A DNA stretch of 64,000 bases from Rhodocyclaceae bacterium (lineage in GTDB: Bacteria > Pseudomonadota > Gammaproteobacteria > Burkholderiales > Rhodocyclaceae): NCBI GenBank assembly GCA_013791905.1, contig VMSX01000024.1, positions 39,393 through 103,392 on the forward strand, read 5' to 3'. Below the pieces are notes generated by a model. That model was not told the origin of the DNA and made no database searches. It saw only the letters and a program-made list of their open reading frames with translations. This document shows positions 39,271 through 47,903 of the stretch, one piece after another. How positions within the stretch are numbered: the stretch's first letter is position 1; each line of letters starts with the position of its first letter. Position numbers and translations under genes: made by a program.

Positions 39271-40110
39271 CGGTTTGGTCTTGCCCAGCAGCTTGCGGGT
39301 TTCGGCGATGTTGGCCCGGAGTACCCCGGCATCTTCGGATTCGGGCGGCATCATCTTCAGCAGGCTATCCCAGTCGGCAATGGCCTTCTCGTATTGCTTG
39401 GCCTCGTAGGCGGCGGTACCGCGCAACCATAGTCCGATCGGGTGAGTGGGTTCGAGTTGCAGGGCCTTGTCGATCAACCCGCGCACTTTGATATCGAAAC
39501 CGCTGACGCTCGCCAGGGTGTCGGCATACTCGACATACAGGTCGGCACTGTTCACGCCCAGACTGATAGCACGCTCATAGGCCTTCACGGCATCGGGCAT
39601 GCGCCCCATTTGTCGATACGAGCGCCCCAGCATGGCCCAGCCTTGCGGATTATCAGGGTTATTCTCAAGATTGGCTGCCAGCTTGCTGACCATGCGCTCG
39701 ATATCCTGGGCGGTAAACTGATGCTCCCCGGCAGCCGGTGGCGGTGGTGGATTAAGGCCGGCCGGGGAACCGAGCATCAGGTAGAGCAGCACGGCAACCA
39801 ATGGCAGGGAAATCGCCAGCGCAGTGGGGACGGCGCGGCTGGCCTGGGTGGTGGTTGCGGTACCGTCATTGGTGGTGCTGTCTTCAATGAGGCGGCGTTG
39901 CAATTCTGCGCGTGCCTGAACGTAATCGTCCTGCGACAAGGCGCCCTCGCTGCGGTCGCGCTCCAGTTCGGCAAACTGGTCGCGGTAGATGGCCGCATTC
40001 AGTTCCTGGCGCGAAAGGTCTTTATTCTTGGGGCGGCGAAAAAAAGGTAGCAGCAACAGTGCGAGGGTTGCAAGCACCAGGAGTGCGGCACCGATGGCGA
40101 AACCGGTCAT
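39268..40110 (-). CDS. ccmI: Cytochrome c biogenesis protein CcmI (CycH)
   Basis: 280 aa. Two membrane segments (about 5-23 and 94-112) flank a cytoplasmic helical loop (NAAIYRDQFAELERDRSEGAL); the periplasmic C-terminal half holds TPRs (WAMLGRSYRQMGRMPDAVKAYERAI). CcmI holds apocytochrome for the CcmF/H heme lyase. The stop codon lies in repeat copy C. 4-nt overlap with ccmH. Confidence 0.92.
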   Translation of the reverse strand: MTGFAIGAALLVLATLALLLLPFFRRPKNKDLSRQELNAAIYRDQFAELERDRSEGALSQDDYVQARAELQRRLIEDSTTNDGTATTTQASRAVPTALAISLPLVAVLLYLMLGSPAGLNPPPPPAAGEHQFTAQDIERMVSKLAANLENNPDNPQGWAMLGRSYRQMGRMPDAVKAYERAISLGVNSADLYVEYADTLASVSGFDIKVRGLIDKALQLEPTHPIGLWLRGTAAYEAKQYEKAIADWDSLLKMMPPESEDAGVLRANIAETRKLLGKTKP

Positions 40111-40577
40111 GATTGCTCACCTTTCAGCAGAACTTCGGCACGTTTGCGATCTTCCTCGGAGAGTGGGGCTTCGATGATCAGCTTGCTGCGCCGCCGCAGG
40201 TACGTTACCAGAACGACAAGGCCGACGATTAACAGGACGAATGGGCCGCCCCACAACAGCCAGGTGGTGGGCTTGAGTTGGGGACGGTAGAGGACAAAGT
40301 CGCCATAGCGGCTGACGAGGAAATCCTTGACCTGTTGATCGGAGTTGCCTTGCTTGATCAACTCGCGCACTTCGCGGCGCAGGTCCTGCGCCAACTCGGC
40401 CTGCGAACCGGCCAGCGATTCGTTCTGGCAGACGAGACAGCGCAATTCTTCCGAAATGTGAATGAGGCGTTGCTCGACTGCGGGATCCTCGGCGAGCGGC
40501 GCGGCCTCTTTTGCCAAAACCGGGTTGGCCAGCAGCAGCGCAACAAGCGTAACCGCCGTGGCGAATAGAGTACTCAT
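40107..40577 (-). CDS. ccmH: Cytochrome c maturation protein CcmH
   Basis: 156 aa. Signal peptide, redox motif RCLVCQNESLAGS, one C-terminal membrane helix (LLWGGPFVLLIVGLVVLVTYL). Reduces the apocytochrome CXXCH disulfide or its mixed disulfide during heme attachment. Confidence 0.94.
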   Translation of the reverse strand: MSTLFATAVTLVALLLANPVLAKEAAPLAEDPAVEQRLIHISEELRCLVCQNESLAGSQAELAQDLRREVRELIKQGNSDQQVKDFLVSRYGDFVLYRPQLKPTTWLLWGGPFVLLIVGLVVLVTYLRRRSKLIIEAPLSEEDRKRAEVLLKGEQS

Positions 40578-41098
40578 TTGTTCAACTCCTGTACCAGCGG
40601 GATAATTTTCTGCTGCAGGATCGCCGGCGTCACCGGGCCGATCTGCTTGTAACGGATCACGCCGGCCTTGTCGATGACATAAGTTTCCGGCACGCCATAT
40701 ACACCGTAATTGATGCCGACTCGCCCGTCGATATCGTAGGCGGAAAGCAGATAAGGGTTACCGAAACGGGCCAGCCAGCGAATGCCATCCTCGCGCTTAT
40801 CCTTGTAATTGAGGCCGACGAGTGGCGTTGTGCCGGACTTGGCGAACTCATTGAGGATCGGGTGCTCCTCGCGACAGGAAACGCACCACGAAGCCCAGAC
40901 GTTGAGTAGCCAGACCTTGCCGGCCATCTCTTGCGGCGAAAACTTGGCCGTCTCGTCATGCAGTTGCGGCACGTTGAAATCGGGTGCCGGTTTGCCGACC
41001 AGTGGCGAAGGGACCTCGCGCGGATTGAGTCGGAGCCCCACCGCCAGAAAGCCGACCAGGACAATGAAAATGCCAAGGGGCAACAAAAAACGGTTCAT
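40574..41098 (-). CDS. ccmG: Thiol:disulfide oxidoreductase CcmG/DsbE
   Basis: 174 aa. N-terminal membrane anchor, thioredoxin fold, active site WASWCVSCREEHP (CVSC). GVYGVPETYVID contains the cis-Pro. Supplies reductant for apocytochrome c. Overlaps ccmF and ccmH by 4 nt each. Confidence 0.94.
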   Translation of the reverse strand: MNRFLLPLGIFIVLVGFLAVGLRLNPREVPSPLVGKPAPDFNVPQLHDETAKFSPQEMAGKVWLLNVWASWCVSCREEHPILNEFAKSGTTPLVGLNYKDKREDGIRWLARFGNPYLLSAYDIDGRVGINYGVYGVPETYVIDKAGVIRYKQIGPVTPAILQQKIIPLVQELNK

Positions 41099-43035
41099 GC
41101 GACAGCTCCTGCGGCAGCGGACGATGATTGGCTTACCTTCAGGCGATAACGGCGGTCGGAAGCGGCAAAAATGCCACCCAGTGCCATCAGCAGACAGCCG
41201 CCCCAGATCCAGCCAACGAATGGTTTGTAATAGACGCGCACCGCCCAGGCTTCCTCGCCCAGCGGTTCACCCAGGGAAACATAGACGTCGCGGAAGAGGC
41301 CGGAGTCAATGGCGGCCTCGGTCATCGGCATGCCTGACGAGTTGTAATTGCGCTTTTCGGGATGCATCGTTCTGAGTACGCGGCCATCTTTCGCCAGTTC
41401 GACTGTGCCGATGGCGGCGCGGTAGTTGGGACCTTCGGCATTGCGTACGCCGATGAAGGTGAAGGTGTAGCCACCGACCATAACGGTCTCTTGCGGTGCC
41501 ATGCGGACGTCGCGTTCATCCTGGTAGGTGCTGACCAGCGCCACGCCAATGACAAAGACGGCCAGCCCAAAGTGCGCCAACTGCATGCCCCACCAGGCAC
41601 GCGGCGGGCCGCCTGTTTTGTACCGCTCAAGCGCCTGCAAGATGATCGCCGCGAAAATCCACACGGCCAGGGTGAGACCCAGGGCGACATAAGCGTGCCA
41701 TTCACCCGCCAGCATGGGCAGGCCAATGCCGCCGAGCAAGGCAACCAGGGCGGCTGGCCAAAGCTTGCGGCCGATATCCTTGAGGTCGGCATGTTTCCAG
41801 CGGGCGAAAGGACCGGTTGCGACCAGAAACAGCAGCGGCAACATGATGGGGATGAACACCGCATTGAAATAGGGCGGGCCAACCGAGATTTTGCCCAGCC
41901 CCAGCGCGTCGATGATCAGGGGATACAGGGTGCCGAGCAACACCGCGCCGCAACCGACCACTAGCAACAAATTATTCATGAGCAGGAAGGTTTCGCGCGA
42001 AACTAGCGCAAAGCGTCCGCCAATGCCCACCTTCGGCGCGCGCCAGGCGAAGAGCATGAGTGAGGTGCCGACGACGATGGCCAGCAGGATCAGGATGAAC
42101 AGGCCGCGCCGCGGATCAGTCGCGAAAGAATGTACCGAGGTGAGCACGCCTGAGCGGACGAGGAAGGTGCCGAGCAGGGAAAGCGAGAATGCTGCGATGG
42201 CCAGCAAGATCGTCCAGTTCTTGAAGCTGCCGCGCTTTTCGGTGACGGCGAGCGAGTGGATCAGCGCGGTGCCGACCAGCCAGGGCATGAAGGAGGCGTT
42301 CTCGACCGGATCCCAGAACCACCAGCCGCCCCAGCCCAGTTCGTAATACGCCCACCAGGAGCCGAGTGCAATGCCAAGTGTCAGAAACACCCACGCGACA
42401 GTTGTCCAGGGTCGTGACCAGCGCGCCCAGGCGGCGTCAATCTGGCCGGAGATCAGTGCGGCGATGGCGAAGGCGAAGGCGACCGAAAATCCCACATAGC
42501 CCATGTAAAGCAGTGGTGGGTGAAAAATCAGGCCAGGATCCTGCAACAGTGGATTCAGGTCGCGCCCATCCGCGGCAGCCGGCAGCATACGGTCAAAGGG
42601 ACTCGAGGTGAATAGTACGAAGGCCAGCAGGCCGAACATCACCAGCCCGAGTACGCCAAGCACCCGAGCCACCATGGCGTCAGGCAGTCTGCGTGAGAAC
42701 ATGGCCACCGCCAAGGCCCAACCGGCCGACATCAGTACCCAGAGGAGTAGCGAACCTTCGTGTCCACCCCAGACGGCGGCGAGCCGATACATGGTGGGCA
42801 GTTGCGAATTCGAATGCCGCACCACGTAGTCGACGGAAAAGTCGTTGATATAAAAGGCCCAGGTCAGACAGGCGAAGGCAAAGGCAAGCAACAGGAAGGT
42901 GGCGGTAGCTGCAGGTCGCGCCACGGCAATCCATTGGGCATGGTTGCGGTGAACGCCGACGAGGGGAACGACGCCCTGGGCCAGAGCAACCAGCAGGGCG
43001 AGCATCATGGCGAAATGACCGAGTTCTGGAATCAT
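41095..43035 (-). CDS. ccmF: Heme lyase subunit CcmF (general)
   Basis: 646 aa, about 14-15 membrane helices. WGGHEGSLLLW, the tryptophan-rich WWFWDPVENASFMPWL and conserved periplasmic histidines are present. Joins heme from CcmE to CXXCH apocytochromes with CcmH and CcmI. A second, diverged homolog lies at 51945. Confidence 0.95.
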   Translation of the reverse strand: MIPELGHFAMMLALLVALAQGVVPLVGVHRNHAQWIAVARPAATATFLLLAFAFACLTWAFYINDFSVDYVVRHSNSQLPTMYRLAAVWGGHEGSLLLWVLMSAGWALAVAMFSRRLPDAMVARVLGVLGLVMFGLLAFVLFTSSPFDRMLPAAADGRDLNPLLQDPGLIFHPPLLYMGYVGFSVAFAFAIAALISGQIDAAWARWSRPWTTVAWVFLTLGIALGSWWAYYELGWGGWWFWDPVENASFMPWLVGTALIHSLAVTEKRGSFKNWTILLAIAAFSLSLLGTFLVRSGVLTSVHSFATDPRRGLFILILLAIVVGTSLMLFAWRAPKVGIGGRFALVSRETFLLMNNLLLVVGCGAVLLGTLYPLIIDALGLGKISVGPPYFNAVFIPIMLPLLFLVATGPFARWKHADLKDIGRKLWPAALVALLGGIGLPMLAGEWHAYVALGLTLAVWIFAAIILQALERYKTGGPPRAWWGMQLAHFGLAVFVIGVALVSTYQDERDVRMAPQETVMVGGYTFTFIGVRNAEGPNYRAAIGTVELAKDGRVLRTMHPEKRNYNSSGMPMTEAAIDSGLFRDVYVSLGEPLGEEAWAVRVYYKPFVGWIWGGCLLMALGGIFAASDRRYRLKVSQSSSAAAGAVA

Positions 43036-43056
43036 GGTGGGGGTAACCAGTGCGGG

Positions 43057-43497
43057 TTATTGCTGCAGGGTTTTCGCGGCGTTCTGCGCTTGATCGATGG
43101 CATGCTGCGCGTGGGGCGGCATGTAGTTTTCGTCGTGCTTGGCCAGTACCTCGGTCGCGGTGAAAACGCCGTTTGGACCAACTTTGCCCTGTGCCACCGC
43201 ACCCTTGCCTTCCTTGAACAGGTCGGGCAGGATGCCTGTGTAGACGACCGGCACCTCCTTGGCAGTGTCGGTGATGACGAAATGCACGGTGAGGTTGTCG
43301 CGCCGGATCGACCCTTCCCTGACCATGCCGCCGATGCGGAAGGCCTTGTCTTGCGGTGCCTTGCCCTCGGTGAATTCGGTGGGTGTGATGAAAAAGGCGA
43401 CGTTGCTGTCCAGCGCCTGGAATACCAATACGCTGGCGATGCTGATCGCGGCGAGACCGCCGGCAATCAAGGCAATACGTTTATGACGTGGTTTCAA
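43057..43497 (-). CDS. ccmE: Heme chaperone CcmE
   Basis: 146 aa from TTG 43497. CcmE proteins normally begin MKPRHKR; here the matching [14 protein letters not shown] begins with TTG. A GTG 15 codons upstream would overlap ccmD by 35 nt. One membrane anchor, OB-fold, and the heme-linking His in [11 protein letters not shown]. Carries heme from CcmC to CcmF. Confidence 0.9.
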   Translation of the reverse strand: MKPRHKRIALIAGGLAAISIASVLVFQALDSNVAFFITPTEFTEGKAPQDKAFRIGGMVREGSIRRDNLTVHFVITDTAKEVPVVYTGILPDLFKEGKGAVAQGKVGPNGVFTATEVLAKHDENYMPPHAQHAIDQAQNAAKTLQQ

Positions 43498-43507
43498 TTG
43501 ATTGCTT

Positions 43508-43690
43508 TCACTGAGTGTCGAGTATTTCGGCTTGGCGCTCACGGCGCAGGATGCGCAGAATTGAACTCTGACGCTTGCGCACCAGAATTGGTTCCAAAAT
43601 CATCAGCACGGCGCAAACGCCGAAGCTGCCCCAGACATACAGGGCATAGCCGCCCATGGCGAAGAATTCAGCGGGGGAGGCCCAGTTCAT
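43508..43690 (-). CDS. ccmD: Heme exporter small subunit CcmD
   Basis: 60 aa, one membrane helix ([20 protein letters not shown]) followed by a basic tail ([18 protein letters not shown]). ATG overlaps the ccmC stop. Releases holo-CcmE from CcmC. Confidence 0.88.
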   Translation of the reverse strand: MNWASPAEFFAMGGYALYVWGSFGVCAVLMILEPILVRKRQSSILRILRRERQAEILDTQ

Positions 43691-44451
43691 TTCGGTTCTC
43701 CTTGAATCTCGGATAGATTTTTGACCCACTCGGTGTGCGCCTCGCGTTCGAGGATGATTGCCCGCACGCGCATCAAGGTGACTGCGATCGAATACATCCA
43801 GAAGGCGAGCGCCATGATCAACATGCCCCACAGCATGGTGGCCGCCATGGCTGGCGCCTTGGTTAGGGAGACTGATGCACCCTGATGCAGCGTGTTCCAC
43901 CACTTCACCGAGAAGTAGATGATCGGCACATTGACCACGCCCACCAGCGCCAGAATCGCCCCCGCCTTGTCGGCGCGGCGCGCGTCATCGATTGCCGCCT
44001 GCAGCGCGATGAAGCCGATATAGAGAAAAAAGAGAATCAACGCCGAGGTTAACCGTGCATCCCACACCCACCAGGCGCCCCACATCGGCTTGCCCCAGAT
44101 TGCACCGGTCCACAACGACAGAAAAGCCATCAACGCACCGGTCGGCGCGATCGCCTGCGCCATCATGCCGGACAGTCGTGTATTCAGCGCCAGTCCAAGC
44201 CCCGCCCAGGTTGCCATGACGATATACAGGAACATCGACATCCAGGCGGCGGGTACGTGAATGAAGATGATCCGGTAGCCTTCGCCCTGCTGAAAATCGG
44301 TGGGCGCGACAAAAAAACTGATCCACAAACCGATGATGCCGAATACGACAGCCAGTGCCCAAAACCACGGGATCATCTTTCCTGCGAGTGGATAGAAGCT
44401 CTGTGGGCTGCCGAATTTGAACCAATTAACGAGTTTGTTATTCAAGGGCAA
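43687..44451 (-). CDS. ccmC: Heme exporter protein CcmC
   Basis: 254 aa, six membrane helices. Tryptophan-rich motif WGAWWVWDARLTS; heme-ligand His in FIHVPAAWMS and WWNTLHQGAS. Loads heme onto CcmE. Confidence 0.95.
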   Translation of the reverse strand: MPLNNKLVNWFKFGSPQSFYPLAGKMIPWFWALAVVFGIIGLWISFFVAPTDFQQGEGYRIIFIHVPAAWMSMFLYIVMATWAGLGLALNTRLSGMMAQAIAPTGALMAFLSLWTGAIWGKPMWGAWWVWDARLTSALILFFLYIGFIALQAAIDDARRADKAGAILALVGVVNVPIIYFSVKWWNTLHQGASVSLTKAPAMAATMLWGMLIMALAFWMYSIAVTLMRVRAIILEREAHTEWVKNLSEIQGEPK

Positions 44452-45103
44452 TCCTTAGGGCAGCCGTGGTTGCCCACGGCGCAAAAAAAACGGCCAGCGC
44501 CAGCAGTGCAGCCAGCAATGACAGATGGCCGCCGGCACCCAGACCGGAGACGTGCGATTCTACCGCGCCAGCGCCGAAGATCAGGGCCGGTACATACAAC
44601 GGCAGAACCAGCAGCGACAGCAGCACCCCCCCGCCCCGTACGCCCAAGGTAAGTGCTGCACCGATGGCACCAATCAGGCTTAACAGCGGCGTACCCAACA
44701 ATAATGCCAGCACCAGTATTCCCAGAGCACCTCGGTCAAGGTCGAATTGAATGCCGAGCACCGGCGCCAGCAACACCAGTGGCAGACCCGTGGTGATCCA
44801 GTGGGCGACAATCTTGCCGGCGACGAGCAACCCCAGCGGTGTCGGTGAGAGCACCATCTGCTCAAGGGTGCCGTCGGCATGATCGGGTGCGAACAATCGT
44901 GCGAGCCCCAGCATGGTAGCCAGCAATGCCGACACCCAGATTACGCCGGGAGCGATTTTGCGCAGCAAGGCGGATTCCGGCCCGATGCCCAGCGGAAACA
45001 GGCTCACCACGATGATGAAGAAAAATAGCGCGGTCAGCACCTCGCTCTTGCGCCGCATCGCCAGAAGCAGATCGCGGCGGATGATGGCAATTACAGAGTG
45101 CAT
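44438..45103 (-). CDS. ccmB: Heme exporter permease CcmB
   Basis: 221 aa, six membrane helices (FFFIIVVSLFPLGIG, LLSLLVLPLYVPALIFGAGAV). Permease partner of CcmA. Overlaps ccmC by 14 nt. Confidence 0.93.
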   Translation of the reverse strand: MHSVIAIIRRDLLLAMRRKSEVLTALFFFIIVVSLFPLGIGPESALLRKIAPGVIWVSALLATMLGLARLFAPDHADGTLEQMVLSPTPLGLLVAGKIVAHWITTGLPLVLLAPVLGIQFDLDRGALGILVLALLLGTPLLSLIGAIGAALTLGVRGGGVLLSLLVLPLYVPALIFGAGAVESHVSGLGAGGHLSLLAALLALAVFFAPWATTAALRIALE

Positions 45104-45149
45104 AACCTTGAGGGGAGAGGCGAGCGCAGCGAGGGTTTACGGAGTGGGC

Positions 45150-45755
45150 TCATATGCTCAACACCTTGCCGTTCGGCAGCGGCATGCTCTGGTGACTGGT
45201 CAGGATTGCCATGCCGCCGGCCGCCAGATGCTCCTCGATCAATCCCGAGAGCATGGCGACCGCCTTAACGTCCAGCGCGGTGAAGGGCTCGTCGAGAATC
45301 CATAGCGAGGCTTTCCTGACAGCGAGCCTGGCGAGGAGAACACGGCGTTTCTGGCCGGCCGAGAGGAAACGCACCGCCAAATCCTCACGTCCGCGCAAAC
45401 CGAAGCGCACCAAGGCCTGCAATGCGGTTGCCGCGTCGAGCGTAGTCCCATCGAGTTGCGCGGCAAGGGTCAGATTTTCGAGCGGAGTCAGTTCTTCCTT
45501 GACCGCGCCATGGTGGCCAAGAAACAGCATGGCGCGCCGGTAGTCCTCCGCCAATGCTGCGACAGGTTCGTTGTGCCAGCGAATTTCACCCTCGGCCGGC
45601 GGCGACAGCGTCGCCAGAATGCGTAACAGACTGGTTTTGCCCGCACCGTTCTCGCCTTGCACATGCAGCCATTCACCCGGCCCGACCGCGAGATCAAGCC
45701 CGGCGAACAGGCGGCGTTCGCCGCGAACACAGGAAAGGCCGGTGGCGGTCAACAT
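45150..45755 (-). CDS. ccmA: Heme exporter ATP-binding protein CcmA
   Basis: 201 aa ABC ATPase. Walker A GENGAGKTSLLR, signature LSAGQKRRVLLARL, Walker B LWILDEPFTALD, H-loop LTSHQS. Drives release of holo-CcmE. First gene of the ccm run; 46 nt before ccmB. Confidence 0.94.
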   Translation of the reverse strand: MLTATGLSCVRGERRLFAGLDLAVGPGEWLHVQGENGAGKTSLLRILATLSPPAEGEIRWHNEPVAALAEDYRRAMLFLGHHGAVKEELTPLENLTLAAQLDGTTLDAATALQALVRFGLRGREDLAVRFLSAGQKRRVLLARLAVRKASLWILDEPFTALDVKAVAMLSGLIEEHLAAGGMAILTSHQSMPLPNGKVLSI

Positions 45756-45789
45756 GGGGGGCGAATTCTGCCTGATTGCAGCGGTTGTT

Positions 45790-45807
45790 GCTTGACGGTG
45801 GTCAAGC
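45790..45807. promoter_or_regulatory. FNR/Anr-like palindrome upstream of ccmA
   Basis: GCTTGAC-GGTG-GTCAAGC contains TTGAC-N4-GTCAA, one base per half-site from the FNR consensus TTGAT-N4-ATCAA. Centre about 43 nt before the ccmA start, close for a classical -41.5 activator site, so its role is uncertain. Confidence 0.4.
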
Positions 45808-45832
45808 GAATGTCAGTCAGGTAGCGAAGGGG

Positions 45833-46519
45833 TCAGGGGTTCACTGGCAGACGCGACATGAAATCGGCGACGGCCGCAATGTCCTTGTCGGTATAGCGCT
45901 TTATCACGGTAACCATGTCAGGGTGAGCGTTGCGCCGTTTGCCATCCCTGATGATCAAGCTCTCTCGTAGCAGATAGTTGAAGTGCTGCCCCGAAACCCG
46001 GGGATAGAACTGTTCATCGCTCCCCTCCCCCTGTTTTCCGTGGCAAGTTGCACAGTCCTTCATGTAAAGCAGTTGTCCGTGCTGCAGATCGTCGCCGGGC
46101 CCCCGTCCATGGTTGGCAGTCACCGGCAGTCCGTGCAGGTATACGGCGATGTCGGCGACGTTCTGGGGTAACACTTCATGCAGATGGATAAACGGTTGCA
46201 TTTTCGGGTTGGAGCGCCGCTCGGTCTGCACGTCGGTCATCTGCTTGATGAGTACCGAAACATGCTGCCCAGCCAGCCTTGGGTAGCTGCCGTCGACCCG
46301 CCCCACGGCAGCGCTTCGGTGACAACCCTGGCAGATGACGAACTTCGCCTCGCCCCGCACGGCGTCGCCTTTGGCCTGCATGGCCTGGACTCGAACAGGG
46401 TACATTTCATTCCACGCCGGATCATTGATCCCGACCCAGACCGGAGCATCCAGGGCGTAAGCACCGCTACAGGCAAGTTGTAGTGCAAGGATCGCCCAGC
46501 ATTTTTTTACCATTCCCAT
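45833..46519 (-). CDS. Diheme cytochrome c (c4-like)
   Basis: 228 aa from ATG 46519, with AAGGAG 5 nt upstream; an in-frame GTG 7 codons earlier overlaps that RBS. Signal peptide, then CQGCH (heme 1) and CATCH (heme 2), with YPRLAGQHVSVLIKQM and YPRVSGQHFNYLLRES repeated after each: two c4-type domains. Periplasmic electron carrier. Followed by ccmA. Confidence 0.88.
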   Translation of the reverse strand: MGMVKKCWAILALQLACSGAYALDAPVWVGINDPAWNEMYPVRVQAMQAKGDAVRGEAKFVICQGCHRSAAVGRVDGSYPRLAGQHVSVLIKQMTDVQTERRSNPKMQPFIHLHEVLPQNVADIAVYLHGLPVTANHGRGPGDDLQHGQLLYMKDCATCHGKQGEGSDEQFYPRVSGQHFNYLLRESLIIRDGKRRNAHPDMVTVIKRYTDKDIAAVADFMSRLPVNP

Positions 46520-46543
46520 TCCATCTCCTTCTTGCTCCACGGC

Positions 46544-47167
46544 TCAAAGCCCCGCAACGTATTCTGCCAGAGCTTTCATCTCGTCTGCGCTCAAGCGCTG
46601 GGCGACCGCTACCATGAGCCGGTCGGTAGCGCGCCGACCGCTGTGGTAGTTGCCCAACTGCTGGAGTGTATAGACTTGGTGTTGCCCGGCCAGACGGGGA
46701 AAGCGCGCATTTCCATCGCCATCTGGCTGGTGACAGCCGGCGCAGGCCGGCACGCCGGTTTCGGTATTGCCATCCTCATAAAGCCGCTTGCCGACCGCTG
46801 CTAATTGCGCGTTATTAACCTTGCCTGGCAATGGCTTCTGGGCGCTGTAATAGTTCGCGAGCGATGAAAAGTCCGCCTCCCTGATATCTTTAATGATTGT
46901 TTCCATGACCTCGTTGCGCCGCTTACCGGAGGCGAAGTATCTGAGTTGTCTGAGAAGGTAACCCTCATCCATACCCGCAATCTTTGGATAAGCTGGATCA
47001 GTGCTGTTGCCATCGGCTCCGTGGCAGGCAGCACAAATGGTAGTGGCGATAGCGCGCGCGTCGCTTGCAACCGCTTGATGTGGCATCACGGACAGAGCCA
47101 GCAGTGCCAGTAACGCCCAATGCGGCAGGTGGCTTTGGAATAATGAAGGACTTGCGATAGCAATCAT
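46544..47167 (-). CDS. Diheme cytochrome c4-type protein
   Basis: 207 aa. Signal peptide (to AVAS), CAACHGADGN and CAGCHQPDGDG heme sites, each followed by YPKIAG or FPRLAGQH and a helical ending, as in c4 cytochromes. 24 nt upstream of the previous gene; the two probably form one transcript. Donor to terminal oxidases or reductases. Confidence 0.9.
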   Translation of the reverse strand: MIAIASPSLFQSHLPHWALLALLALSVMPHQAVASDARAIATTICAACHGADGNSTDPAYPKIAGMDEGYLLRQLRYFASGKRRNEVMETIIKDIREADFSSLANYYSAQKPLPGKVNNAQLAAVGKRLYEDGNTETGVPACAGCHQPDGDGNARFPRLAGQHQVYTLQQLGNYHSGRRATDRLMVAVAQRLSADEMKALAEYVAGL

Positions 47168-47237
47168 TTGGCTTGCGCAGTGTTATGGAATGGTCAAAAC
47201 AATAACTCATCATCGCACTTATCAGTGAGTAAATGGA

Positions 47238-47251
47238 TTGATTTCCGTCAA
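47238..47251. promoter_or_regulatory. FNR/Anr-like box
   Basis: TTGATTTCCGTCAA is one base from the FNR consensus TTGAT-N4-ATCAA. Its centre is 77 nt from the cytochrome c4 ATG and 223 nt from the monoheme cytochrome ATG, so it could govern either divergent transcript under low oxygen. Confidence 0.55.
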
Positions 47252-47291
47252 TTTATTCCGGACCAAACCAGCGTACAAAGTAGGGGCTTTT

Positions 47292-47340
47292 TCAGCCAAG
47301 CCATGCGCTTGCGGCGCTTGTGATGGCGAGGCTTGGCTGA
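47292..47340. repeat. 11-bp perfect inverted repeat
   Basis: TCAGCCAAGCC (47292-47302) and GGCTTGGCTGA (47330-47340) with a 27-nt middle that holds GCGCTTG twice. No T-tract on either side. Could be a regulator site or a leader stem upstream of the multiheme genes. Confidence 0.5.
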
Positions 47341-47467
47341 TCTGACGCATTACTTCATACTTAAATATGGTCACAACCAAAACAAACTTGAGGAAAGTAA
47401 CCTTAGGTTAATTGTGGCCTGTTCTGCTTCCTTTTCAAAATCGCATTACAAGTTCAGGAGATAATTC

Positions 47468-47812
47468 ATGATCGAACGTTCCTTGCGCCGTTCCTCTCTG
47501 TTTGCTGTTACTGCCGCAGTCAGCCTGTTTATTGCGCTTCCGGCAGCGGCACAAGTCGATGAGGATGCCGCAAAACTGCTTTTCAAACAGAACGAGTGCG
47601 GCAAGTGCCACAACCCCGATAAGGCCAAGAAGGGTCCTTCGCTAAAAAAGATAGCCAAGGACAACAAGGGCGACGAGAAAAAGCTGATCCAACATCTGAC
47701 CGTCAGCAAGAAAGTCAAGCTGGATGACGGCTCGGAAGAGGATCACAAGGTCGTCGACTCCAAGGACCCGAAGGCGATCGGCAATCTGGCTAAGTGGATT
47801 CTTTCCCACTGA
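47468..47812 (+). CDS. Small monoheme cytochrome c
   Basis: 114 aa. Signal peptide (ALPAAA), one CGKCH site, Lys-rich, with GPSLKKIAKDNKG and a C-terminal helix LAKWILSH; Met or His sixth ligand not obvious. Likely periplasmic electron shuttle linked to the multiheme genes behind it. Confidence 0.85.
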   Translation: MIERSLRRSSLFAVTAAVSLFIALPAAAQVDEDAAKLLFKQNECGKCHNPDKAKKGPSLKKIAKDNKGDEKKLIQHLTVSKKVKLDDGSEEDHKVVDSKDPKAIGNLAKWILSH

Positions 47813-47830
47813 TTGCCTGCTGTCGATAGC

Positions 47831-47860
47831 GGCCTTCTCCGCCAGCGCGCGGAGAAGGCC
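47831..47860 (+). repeat. Intercistronic hairpin between monoheme and nine-heme genes
   Basis: GGCCTTCTCCGC and GCGGAGAAGGCC form a perfect 12-bp stem with loop CAGCGC. No T-tract, so more likely an mRNA-stability or processing stem giving unequal expression. Confidence 0.6.
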
Positions 47861-47903
47861 TGATGAGCCCCCGCAATACTTGTTGCCTTCCGGATAAATC
47901 ACC

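Larger units (their letters stand above)
47168..47467. other. Divergent control region of the cytochrome genes
   Basis: 300 bases between cytochrome c4 (minus) and the monoheme cytochrome (plus). It holds an FNR-like box (47238-47251), a strong inverted repeat (47292-47340) and, near the plus-strand gene, an RBS (AGGAG) 8 nt before its ATG. No gene. Confidence 0.6.
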
